From NCBI RefSeq assembly GCF_001949145.1, contig NW_019091513.1, positions 63,623-127,622 of the forward strand: DNA of 64,000 bases, given 5' to 3'. Source of the DNA: Acanthaster planci. Its lineage: Eukaryota > Echinodermata > Asteroidea > Valvatida > Acanthasteridae. Position numbers and translations under genes: made by a program. The notes under the pieces were generated by a model, which worked only from the letters and a program-made list of their open reading frames with translations, had not been told where the DNA came from and did no database searches. Positions 25,501 through 36,263 of the stretch are shown one piece after another (positions within the stretch are counted from its first letter, which is position 1; each line of letters opens with the position of its first letter).

Positions 25501-28500
25501 GGTTAAATGAAATGAATTTTTGTAGAATTTTGAAAACTGATAATCTTGAGAATCGCCCGTATGTGTGCACTGCATTTTTAAAAGCACCCGGCAGCATGTG
25601 GTTAATAAATTGTTGACCCTGAATATCACTCCCTGAATAAATAATAGTCATGTTACCACCTGCCTGATGTGTAAGGAATGCAGTGCATGTATGGGTGAAA
25701 TTCAGCAAGGAATATACAGGTTTACCTTCAGTTGTGCAACTTGCTGCTGCCTGGACACATATGCATTCAGCAAATCACCGATCTCATCAACAAAGCAGGT
25801 CAAATCCTCATTCAAGTGTGCCTCAGCAATGCTTGTGAGCGGCAGAAAGTGAGGCAACGTGTGTCTGTACACCTGCAGGTGACCTTTGAACTCCAGCTCC
25901 ATATAGTACGGCTCATGATACTCTCCCTGATAGAATGTCTCCCATCGTAGCCGCACACGTCTATCACTTACACTTGTCACAGTGACACCTTTAAGAACAT
26001 CAAATACGCAAATGCTAAGCAGTAGTGTTTTACCTTTAATTTGAATCATCTATACTGTTAATCAAATAACACCGGCGTGAAGATGGCTAAACTAATTGAC
26101 CCGGTATGGGTGGCTCCATACTGAGGGTCCACTACACATGAAGTATAATTCCAAAATACACCTCTGGACAAGTCAACTGATTTTCCAGTTGGATGATGTT
26201 AAGTTTGTTAATACATGGCAATCAAGTTCCCTGAGTTTGAGAGAAGTGTGACCGTCACTGTTCAGGTTTTAGTCCAGGGACCAACGGACAGGCTGCTCTG
26301 CATCTTCTTGCATTCTACCTTTTAAACAATTTGTCCGAAGGTAATTCCAACTTACTTCCACTTGTGTAGAGCTTCCCTGTGAAACTACTGACTTGTTTAT
26401 CAAGAGACTGCATACCTGGTTTGGAACTACCGAGTATTGAAGTGTGATGTCATTTTGAACCAGGATGTGCAAATGGATGGTATGCATGTATGTGCATCTG
26501 TTGCCTTATGCACTGGTTCCCTTGTGCGCTGGTTCCCTCGCTAATGCCTTTTACATACATAATTGTGCATGTGACGCATTCACTTTGGTACTCTATACTT
26601 GAGTACATGTATGTTCTTGTAGGTGCGTACATGTATACATGTACATCTGCCTCACATGGGCGACTGGGCTATATCTCAGGACAAAAACCACAAGAACCTC
26701 TCCTGCTGACTGGTCTCCTATTGCTGCATAACCTCAGTCAATATACGTTTGCATGAGACTTGAAGTTTCATTTTAAGTTTTGTATGATAGGCAAGACAGA
26801 TGAATGAGAATTATACAAATACAAGCATGGTTGGAGGGGAATTAATTGGCCAATGATGCAGTCCAATTTGCTCATGAATATTTATGAGGTGTAGTAAAGG
26901 TCTATACCTGATAATCTGTAAGCTTGAAGGAATTCTAAAGTCTTGAGTCTCTTGGCAAATGCTACTGAGCTGGTGACGGCAGCATGCTGGGCCTCTGAGC
27001 CGACTTCAATATCTGCGTCTTCATCCCCCAACAGGTCACTTAGTATCTACAATTCAACACACAAGCACACGTAGCTTGACTCTAATCAACTGTGCAAGAC
27101 CAGCTACATTTTGACTCACAGTGAGTGAGAGCTGAGTTGAGCGACAACTATGTTAATGAACTCCACAGAACACATAGTTGACATTATGGGTGCAATACAT
27201 GATACACGCAATGCTTTTTAAGGGATGTTCTTTCTTTTATGGCAATAAATATGCTGCATTCATAAATTCCTCAGAAAGTTTCCCTATTCAACAACGTGCA
27301 ACTTGGCAATGATTTAACATTTGACAATGCCTACTGAGATTTGATGCCTGCTGTGTAAAAAGTGCTCTGGCACCTGGATACGACATAGTTTAATCCATCC
27401 CTACTGGTCAAGAGTCTGGGTGCCACACAGCACGAACCACACGCCAAGTCCATATATGGAGATTCTTCTGGACTGTACAAGGAATATACCATAAAATGGA
27501 TAGGGGTGTTTGAAAAAGTGAGAATAAAATTCCAGAACCAAATCATTTCAAATCTATCATATATTGACATCTGTTGACTCTGACTAAAAAAATGGTATTT
27601 TTGAATGGGAATAAATATGTGCTTGGCCGGTTTAAGACCAACTCAGGAAAATGAACACTGATAGTACCCAAGCCACATAGTCACATCCATTCTCCTGAGC
27701 CGATCTTAAACACACATTTAAGACAAGCCAAGCAAATATTTTATTCCCTCATTCAAAATGCTCCAATGCATGTATACATGTCTACCTTTGAGGGACCATG
27801 ATTCAGTTTATAGGTTAGCCTATCCTTCAACTGATTTAGTTGCTGGAGTGATTTCTGTAGTGCTAACAGCTGACGTTGCTGCTTGGCCACACTTTCCTTT
27901 TCATCCGCCTCATCATGCGTCATGTCCTCCAGTCTCTGCAGACTATGCAATGTACCTGCACATGTTGAACCAATGGTAGCACTGCTTTTTAGAAGTGTAG
28001 GACTCAAATGTGATTTCCATAACCGAGAGGGTACATACATGTAAGTACATGCACATGTTAAATGCACACATGTTATTACTCACTGGAGACTTACATGTGC
28101 ACATACATGTATGTTCCAGATGGCATTCACCAAAAAGGATGCATTCCTGTTCCACAGTTGTGGGGACATACATATGTATACACAAGATATCCTGCAACTC
28201 AGTGCCCAAATCTCGATCAATTATCCATCTTGGGTCACTGAACACCAAAGCCTGCGTACATGTATATAACACACCAACTACGCGTTTTTCTAGCCTTGTA
28301 GAATTTGTTTACATCCTGTAGTTCTTATATCTGTTTCAAAATTAAAGTTATGCATTTGATTTGAAGTTGATTACTTCAAAATATTCTAAAATTGCTCAGA
28401 TTTATGACTTTCTTTCATTTCTATTAAGCATGAAGTAGTACTATCAATATAAAACACGTGCTATGTATGAGATGGACCACCTAACACCAGCTCCATAATA

Positions 28501-28919
28501 TCTTGTCAAACTAACCAGAACCACATTAACATCACTGTGACACTGCCCCACAATCAAACCAAACTCACAAAATCTTTAGCAAGCAACCAACCCTACAATT
28601 TTTCTCAACATGGATTCCACACGATAATTCTGAATTCAAGATACACACTGAATTATCACCCGTAGGTAAAAAAAAGCCCACAAGATTTAAGACCACGTAA
28701 ACACTGCATCCTATGCAAGTTCGGCTATTTCCTGTGTTGTACAAATTTTGAATCTCTCTCTCACCACATTTTACATGCATATTTATCATCCACGTTGCTT
28801 CTAAATTGTGATTCCAAACCAGTAATGTTTGTCCAGTCTCAGTCTGATATTGCACTTTACAGGTACATGTGCATGTACTTACCATGGGCCAATCGTTTTA
28901 AAGCACGGCTGTCATCCAT
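22599..28919 (-). CDS. CENPO: CENP-O kinetochore protein, 6 coding exons, 297 aa
   Basis: CENP-O is a subunit of the CENP-O/P/Q/U/R module of the constitutive centromere-associated network; with CENP-P it forms a RWD-domain heterodimer. Coding exons in gene order: 28919-28883, 27955-27786, 27046-26908, 25988-25726, 23370-23199, 22711-22599. All are GT-AG, phases match, and the sum is 894 nt; human CENPO is 300 aa. Exon 2 (residues 13-69) is a Gln/Leu-rich coiled coil. Exon 3 ends in LKTLEFLQAYRLSG, like human NVKAILQAYHFTGLSG. Exon 4 (HTLPHFLPL, then LNAYVSRQQQVAQL) and exon 5 (LKVDLYYDDLHATRPTKV) are the two RWD regions. Exon 6 ends in the conserved ELSKALSSV-type helix. The start is the first ATG after an in-frame stop. 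No AATAAA was seen close downstream. It is convergent with RAD21. Confidence 0.95.
23436..23676. mobile_element. MITE in CENPO intron 4
   Basis: The left end GGGGTCAATTTCATAGAGCT is inverted at the right end as AGCTCTATGAAATTTGCCCC. The interior carries paired TTGCTTA/TAAGCAA words (near 23472 and 23635). The ATTTCATAGAGCTGCTTA terminus is, to my knowledge, of a kind seen in many marine invertebrate genomes. No ORF of interest. Confidence 0.8.
27603..27754. mobile_element. 152-bp MITE in CENPO intron 2
   Basis: The ends are inverted: GAATGGGAATAAATA with GCTTGGC on the left, GCCAAGC with ATTTTATTCCCTCATTC on the right. Inner arms (GGTTTAAGACCAACTCAGGA against TCCTGAGCCGATCTTAAAC) also pair. 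The whole unit could fold into one long imperfect hairpin in the CENPO transcript or its antisense. Confidence 0.75.
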
Positions 28920-31410
28920 TTCATCAAAAGTCAGGCAATTGATGCACTCAACCAAATGTTAACTTGTTGAAAGCTCAGGAACCTGTATGGTATTGCAGTC
29001 TTCAGGATTTTATGAGCGTACAAAACAGTGTGACCACAGAAAACCTGTTGAAAATAAACCGACACTGTTCCTTTTATGGGCTTGTCAAGTGAACTTTTAG
29101 CGTTACATACGGCACATTTCTCAGGTTAGAAATACACACAGGAAAATCCTGCAAGAAATTGACCTGGAAAGTTACGGAAAACTGGGGAAACCTACAGCAT
29201 ACTGCAATCCTGTTGCCTGAGTGAAAAGTCATGGAAAAGTCATTGAGATTAAGATCATCCCAGGGTTATTTTTATATAGTAATGGCTGGGCAACTTTCTA
29301 GTTTGTAATACCAAACAATCTTTCTCATCAAAATGACATTAAATGTCATAAAAAAGGCCTACAAGTCATGCAATTGGTTTTCAAATTTCAGTGAAAACCC
29401 TGATCCAAGTAGTTGGTACAAAGAAGGAATATTTTGTATTGATGAATTTCACTTCTTAACATTCAAAGTGAATTCAGCGGCCAAAAATCTGACATACATA
29501 TTTGATACAATATTTGATATACGTTTAAGAGGAAAATCAAATACATAAATATAAAGAAAGTATGGCATATTTTTAGCCCAATGACATCTGGCTTTTTCTT
29601 CTCTTTTAACCATCAACACATATTGTCCTCAAACACTGAACATCATGTTCACAAATGACGGCACCGTCGACATCGTATTTTGGCTGATATTAATGTCATT
29701 TTTTTTAATATTGATATTATAGATATATCAAATTTTATTCATTTTAATATTCAAAGTATTATAACAGGCGTGAATTGCTGGTAAATTGTTCTTAGGGTAC
29801 ACCCCTTCACTGTAATGGTGGGATCCGATTCACTTTGGCGACATGTTCTAGCACCAGTATTGTGTACGCTGCCTACATGGGATGGGATACACACTGCTGG
29901 TGCTGTACATAGCGATATCATCAGTACATGGTGCTAGTCTACGTACGTTTGGTTTGGTTGGAAGATAAATTTTGTGATATTTTTTAAGGTAAAGTTTACA
30001 TGAATTATTGAGCGCGAGACTGAGATAGGTGACTGAATTTATCCTTAAAATGTCGCCGTTAAGCTGCCCAGAGTATAAGCTACAGGGACATTTTTCACTC
30101 AGCTTGAGAACCAACGTTAGCCATGGCTAATCAAAAATTACAGTAATGTGATGATGCACTTTTGTATTTTTAATAAAGTTTGTTCCTCAGTAGCAATATT
30201 TTCGATATATTTGTCAATATCGATGTTTTCGAAGTTTTCTCTAAAATCCAATATTTTTGATATATCGATATTACTAAATAACTAACATCAGCGATATTGC
30301 TATCAAACCCATATCAATAATATCGATATATCAATATATCGACAATTCTACCTAACTCCAAGATGTCAGATTTCTCACTTCTTTCACTGGCAGTGGTTTC
30401 TTCATTACTGTGACGGTTAAGTCTTGCGCATTACTTTAGCTCGCTCACTGATCTATCACACATGTACATACTTGGGCCAATGTTAGCTGGGCTTTCATTT
30501 GTGGAAGACAGGAAAACAAAACAAAAAAAGAGCCACGAAGCGATTGGTCAAGCTTTCATGCCACTGACAACAATGAAACAGTACAATCTGCTGCCAATCT
30601 CCTGTGGTGTGGATGAGCAAAAGTAGGCCTTCTCATGAAATTTGCCATTTTAATGGGATATAACATGAATAAACTTCTCAAGCATGAGTGTAGGTCACTT
30701 CACCCCTAACCACTTTGCCCCATTTTTACTTCGCCCTATCAAAATTGTTCATTTGTCCATTTACTTTAACAGAAGCATATGCAACAAATAAAAAATGTTG
30801 ACAGTTTGAGTCTCTAACCAAGTGAGAGGTTCTGCTTCAGACAACCTGCAAAGGCAAATGTTCAATGTATAGACATGGCCTATTTTTAACCGCAGGTTGC
30901 ATGTACAGTGTATTTGTTCACCAGAATCAAATAATCACCAGAGATGAAGTGCTGATCATGCGGTTTTGGGTTTTTTAATACCGGTAGGCCTACCTTGTAC
31001 TGTTTTTGAGAGGTACCAGTTTGTCACAAAAGTAATTCAAACAACAAAATTTCTCAAATGAAACTTGCTTTAAATAGAAAAGAAGGAGGGGGCCCAGATT
31101 TGGGGACACGTTAATTTTTGTTTCATTAATCCAACCATGGAGGTAGAAAAATACTGACAACAAGGGTACCCCAGTACAAGTTGTGCAACTTCACATATGG
31201 TAAATTCCCTTCACATGTATCGCTTTGAAACAGAGGATGAGAAATAAACCCAATACAAGCAAAGCGAGTACAACTGTTCATTTCACCAACGTAGCCAACA
31301 GTGAGTGAATGTCATAGAGTAACTCCATGCCCTTTCGGGAACCCCTCCCTGAGCTCCCCACTTTTTGGAGAGGCAAACACCTCTAGCATGTCTAGCACTA
31401 ACAGGGTGAA
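28920..31410. other. region upstream of CENPO start, AT-rich repeats
   Basis: There is no recognised coding exon. CENPO's promoter and 5' UTR should lie here or further right, but no TATA or initiator pattern stands out. The parts near 29660-29760 and 30185-30350 are AT-rich and packed with GATATATC, ATATCGAT and TCAATATATCGA words, many self-complementary. These look like degenerate remnants of one inverted AT-rich element. Confidence 0.5.
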
Positions 31411-31624
31411 GTGGAAATGGGGTAAAGTGGTGATGGGGTGATGTTCTTAGGGGCGAAGTGGTTAGGGGTGACGTGGAAATGTGGAAATGGGGTAAAGTGG
31501 TGATGGGGTGATGTTCTTAGGGGCAAAGTGGTTAGGGGTGACGTGGAAATGTGGAAATGGGGTAAAGTGGTGATGGGGTGATGTTCTTAGGGGCAAAGTG
31601 GTTAGGGGTGACATGGAAATGTGG
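31411..31624. repeat. G-rich 70-bp tandem repeat, 3 copies
   Basis: Units start with GTGGAAATGGGG at 31411, 31481 and 31551, an exact 70-bp period, with only a few base differences. Each unit contains four GGGG tracts on the plus strand, separated by about 11-12 bases. The array runs directly into the segment duplicated around the N at 32280. Confidence 0.95.
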
Positions 31625-32278
31625 CAAAGTGACTGTAATTTGTAAAGCAAGCACATGGCAAGATTGTCGCATCCTGCCTCCATTTCTTTTCATTATACCA
31701 CATATTTGGTTCTCGGTCATAGCCTAGGCCTACAGAAAATTCATCTCAAGTGAAGACAATCATTGCAGAGAGAAAAGATGAATAGGCCTAGTATGGGGCT
31801 GAGAAACATTTTAAATTGTTCAGTTAGCGTAAGCATGTTAGGAAATACTGCAAGTCACTATGCTCGGCGCGGCCGACAAGGACATGAAGGAACTGAGTAG
31901 GCCCTACAGCTATGCAGTCATAGTAAAATTTGCAGTTGGTTATGCAAGTAACGTTAGTGGTTAGGCATAGCTCCATGCATAGCTCCGCCAGTCTTCAATG
32001 TACATGTACATTACCGTATTCTTGCTTAAATCAAGATGAACTTATACACAGCTTATTTTGAAAACACGCCATTCACGTACTTATCAAGTCTTATATAAAC
32101 CAAAACGAGGAAATCAGAAACAATGCGGGTAGACTAGACGGGTTCATGTCTAACGTTAGTCATGTACACCTACAGTCTGTGTGCAATTCGCAACTGCAAC
32201 GCGAACGCAAGGTACATGTAGTTGGAATGGCTGGTAAACATGCGCGCGTATATTACAGTGTGCGCCCTCAAGAGGCCT
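31622..32278. repeat. first copy of a roughly 660-bp duplicated segment
   Basis: From GGCAAAGTGACTGTAATT at 31622 to CCCTCAAGAGGCCT at 32278 the sequence nearly repeats 32283-32950. Differences are scattered substitutions and small indels, such as an extra GGCATGTAAG in copy two near 32451. The first copy ends at the single N (32280). This looks like two alleles placed end to end by the assembler rather than a real tandem duplication. Confidence 0.9.
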
Positions 32279-32282
32279 GNGG

Positions 32283-32950
32283 GGCAAAGTGACTGTAATT
32301 TGTAAAGCAAGCACATGGCAAGATTGTCGCATCCTGCCTCCATTTTTTTTCATTATACCACATATTTGGTTCTCGGTCATAGCTTAGGCCTACAGAAAAT
32401 TCATCTCAAGTGAAGACAATCATTGCAGAGAGAAAAGATGAATAGGCCTATGGCATGTAAGGGGCTGAGAAACATTTTACATTGTTCAGTTAGCGTAGGC
32501 ATGTTAGGAAATACTGTCACTATGCTCGGCGCGGCCGACAAGGACATGACGGAGCTGAGTAGGCCCTGCAGCTATGCAGTGACTCATAGCAAAATTACAT
32601 GTAGCAGTTGGTTATGCAAGTAAAGTTAGCGGTTAGGCATGGGTCCACGCAAAGCTCCGCCAGTCTTCAATGTACATGTACATTACCGTATTCTTGCTTA
32701 AATCAAGATGAACTTATACACAGCTTATTTTGAAAACACGCCATTCACGTACTTATCAAGTCTTATATAAACCAAAACGAGGAAATCAGAAACAATGCGG
32801 GCAGACTAGACGGGTTCATGTCTAACGTTAGTCATGTACACCTACAGTATGTGTGCTATTCGCAACTGCAACGCGAACGTAAGGTACATGTAGTTGGAAT
32901 GGCTGGTAAACACGCGCGCGTATATTACAGTGTGCGCCCTCAAGAGGCCT
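32283..32950. repeat. second copy of the roughly 660-bp duplicated segment
   Basis: This is the partner of 31622-32278. It starts just after the N with the same GGGGCAAAGTGACTG that closes the 70-bp array, and continues past 32950 into unique DNA. Only one copy should exist per haplotype if the assembly-artefact reading is right. Confidence 0.9.
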
Positions 32951-34227
32951 CGGTCGTACACATTAAAGTTTTGATGTGCAGTATAAGGATCCGAAAAAAC
33001 CCGTTGCAGGTTCGTCCAAAACCAACTTTGGAGCGCGTGGCCTGGTGCGCGATCCGACGGACGGGCGGGGCTGGGTCTGAATGGCATAGTGGGAAGGGAA
33101 ACTCGTGGTTGGCTTCGAATTCCTTTTCTAATAAGCAGTTTGGAAAAAATTGTACAAGCTTTGTATAAACGTTTTGCATGACAAATTTACATAAACTTTG
33201 TATGACAAACGCTTCAAAGTCAAACGAGCTTTGTCATAGCTTTTTTACAGCTTTGCATCACAATGAAATTAAAGGATGCAGCACAGGAGGGGGACATCGA
33301 GGCCATGCCCCTCCCAGGAGCCAAAATTTGAAGACTGGGAATTTTAAAAGCCCTCAGAAAGGCGATAAAAGATTATATAAAAAGTTCAAAATTTTGCCCC
33401 CTCCTAAATTGGTTCTGGGTCCGTCCTTCGGTGTAGCTATATAAAAAATATCCTGTCCAGGTGCGGTTCAAATTGAGAGTGACCTCGTCTCTTCAAAGCA
33501 GGATTTTACGGCACATTTAGAGGAGCTTCTGTTCCATAATGCACAGTGCACAGATCATTCATGTGACCTGTTAAATTCCACAGGACAAAATCTGATGGCC
33601 AGGTCGCTGACCTGAGATCAACCACTCAAAATAGAGGATCGATGATCCACTCCGTGGTGGCATTGACAAAAATAGAGCAAGGACGTGTGCTCCCGTGCTC
33701 AAAAAGTATAGAAGAAAAACTCTGGTGATAGCCAGCCTCGGTCAGTGTTTCAACAGTGACTGCACCCCACTAAGTGTCCCCCTCCAGAAAGTGGGGGGCC
33801 CCTCAAATCCCCCTCCCCTGCAAATTGTAGCCCATTTACGCCATTGGCACCATTTACTTTGGTCGTAAGAAGCAAAGAAAAGACACTGATCCTGACGTTA
33901 TTTTCGAAATGAACGTAGTTTTATTTAGGGACATACCAACAACAAACTGAACCATTGTTCTTGCGGTGATCTTCTCGTACAAATTAGTGACTAATTAAAC
34001 GGTACCACTTTTCGTTATCAGCACAAAGTGACGGTCCGGAGCCGTTCAACTCGTCATGTAACCTTTTATAGCTTTCCGGAGGGGTGGGTCTACGTTTTGA
34101 GGCGTTTTACATCACTTTTTGAGGGAAGGGATTGAAATAGACCAAAAAAATCCACCCTTCTCTTATTATTTTTGAAAATAAAAGATGGGCCTGGGGTTCA
34201 TTGTTCAGGAGCATGGTCCTTATTGCG

Positions 34228-34431
34228 CACTGGAAAAACCGTGGTGTTAAAATCAACACTTTTTGGTGTTATCAGATACTTTAACACAACACGGGTGTTA
34301 CTTTGCAACACACTGTAGGTTGTTAAAAAAACACCAAATAACACCAACTTTTTAAACACCAGTGAAAAGTGTTGGTGAAGTCCTCTGATAGCACCTTGGG
34401 TGTTAAATTTAATAGCCCAGTTTTTGCAGTG
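34228..34431. mobile_element. 204-bp MITE with CACTG termini and 10-bp flanking repeats
   Basis: The left end CACTGGAAAAAC and right end GTTTTTGCAGTG are inverted. The arms pair further through GGTGTTA/TAACACC words, so the whole element can fold. Direct copies of GCATGGTCCT lie at 34211-34220 and 34431-34440. They may be a target-site duplication, although seven extra bases (TATTGCG) separate the left copy from the TIR. Confidence 0.75.
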
Positions 34432-34999
34432 CATGGTCCTCACCCGTGAAAATGGCAGACTGTGGCAACAAGAAGCTTGTCTCCGATAACAGAAAAAAAC
34501 GTGAGATTAATTTGTGTGCAAAACCTTACCCTGTCATTTCCTTTTCCTGTCTTTAATTTCTTAAAAGCATGCCACATTTTTGTCTTCAATGTTCCTTATT
34601 ATCATTACATGTATTGTCATGTCACAGCAAATGCCTTTAAAACTCAATGGCCTTTGTAACTCCCCTTCTCTCTGTTAGAGCATGCTCATCACCCTTTCGA
34701 GATTATCAACTTGTAGGAAACATCCATTTAATTGTCTTTGACAAAACTGGTGATTTAAAAGCATCCTGCACACGATGAGTCTGTACGGCGAACTAGAGCG
34801 GGGTTCTGAAAGATCTGGATCTGGCCATAATTTTATTTCAACCAAGCTAAGCTTGACAAAATATAGGACACTCTAGCTCTATAGTTCATGGTGCTGCTGA
34901 TGAAGACACTTACATGAATTTGAAGATAGTGGGCATCACTTTTATTTCTTTGCCTGTCACTCGTTCCGCTGGAAACTCTACAGTCTTTCGCAGAGTTTG

Positions 35000-35420
35000 C
35001 AGCAAGTCATTTTTGCAAGTTCATGTCAAGTCACAAGTGATTGGTCTGGTCACAAGTCCAGTCATAAGTCATTTGGCTGCAGGTCAAATCGAGTGAAGTC
35101 AGAAATCATTTGATCCAAACACAAGGCAAATCGCAAGTTTCTTTCTTCAGCTATCGGTCAAGTCGCACATTATAAAGGGCCAGGTGTCAACATTAATAGA
35201 GTTAGTTACACTTAATCGTTCGTTATTTGATACACCTAACTGAAAAGTTTACCTGCGTTGATAACAAGTCATAATTTTACAAGTCCTAGCCACGTCATGG
35301 GTATTTTTTTAACGTCTAAGTCAAATCGAATGTCAAAGTTGGTAGTTACAAGTCAAGTCAGAAAAATAGCGACTCGAGTTTTGCTGGAATCCAAACCGCA
35401 TGACTCAAGTCAAAAACGCA
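35000..35420. repeat. degenerate AAGTCA-rich tract
   Basis: The words AAGTCA, AAGTCG, CAAGTC and TCAAGTC recur about twenty times on the plus strand (for example 35024-35100 and 35335-35412). They are interrupted by unrelated DNA around 35165-35255. Spacing is irregular, so this is not a simple satellite. It looks like an old, expanded short-motif array, possibly subterminal repeats of a DNA transposon. Confidence 0.6.
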
Positions 35421-36051
35421 GTTTTTTTACCGTCACTTTTTTTTTCAGCTGCTTGTTGCTTCCTCTTTTTTATGCTTCTGGGTAAATGATAAACTGACAA
35501 TGAAAAGCTGATCTTTGACGACTATCATTTTCTTGTCCGGACTGTATTTTCGACGAGTATTTTGTAGAAGATAATTCTATCGGAAAACGTGAAACATGCT
35601 ACATAATTGTAATTTCCCCAAAGATTTTCTCCATTTTCTTGAAAGCAATTAAAAAATGGCTATAGATCAATATTTCATATTATTTATATGGTGCTATTTG
35701 TTCGTGAAAAGTGTAAGAAAAGCCACAAAACTATAAAAACATCAAACACCATCTTTTACATTTATTTTCAGCTGATTCGAGGTCATTGAGGGCTTACGGA
35801 CAATGCAGAGGCCGGAGTACATGTACAGTGCTTCGTAACAGGGGAGTTGAATTGAGGCATAGAATAACACAAAAAGAAAGTCGCTAATCCAGTCGAAGCC
35901 ATGGATTACAGATATCTTTCAATTACGTGCATTGTAGAAATTGCTTCTCAGTACACTGTGGAGCCATAGAGCCAAAACCATTCACTCGAGTCTTAAGTAC
36001 AGAATTCCGTCACAACGATGCATAAGGACGAATTCCGTAGGCCTTTTGCAT

Positions 36052-36087
36052 GCATCAATGCTCAGATTCAAATCTGAGCATTGATGC
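36052..36087. repeat. perfect 17-bp-arm palindrome
   Basis: GCATCAATGCTCAGATT at 36052-36068, a 2-bp spacer (CA), then its exact reverse complement at 36071-36087. It lies 177 bp upstream of the start codon at 36264. The repeated word GAATTCCGT sits just to its left at 36002 and 36031. It may be a dimeric protein-binding site or a hairpin-forming remnant. Confidence 0.9.
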
Positions 36088-36263
36088 GTATGTAAATTAG
36101 CTTGCCATCAGGTCATAATAAAAACAGAGCAAGAATCTTCGTCCCGATACTAGACGTGCGCGCGGTTGTTAACAAACACGATACCTTGCCCTGCGCATCG
36201 CCCAAAGCTGTCGCCTATGTTAGCTCTCTTAATCACCGCTGACCTCAAAATCTCAGTGTGAAA

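Larger units (their letters stand above)
32951..36263. other. intergenic DNA before the secreted gene
   Basis: No coding exon is recognised. It contains a GC-rich spot near 33040-33080 (GCGGGGCT), a 204-bp MITE, an AAGTC-rich tract and a palindrome close to the next gene. The CENPO promoter could lie in the left part. Confidence 0.45.

Noticed and set aside
31462-31720. His/Pro-rich minus-strand ORFs
   Set aside because: Read-through of the 70-bp G-rich tandem repeat; no independent support.
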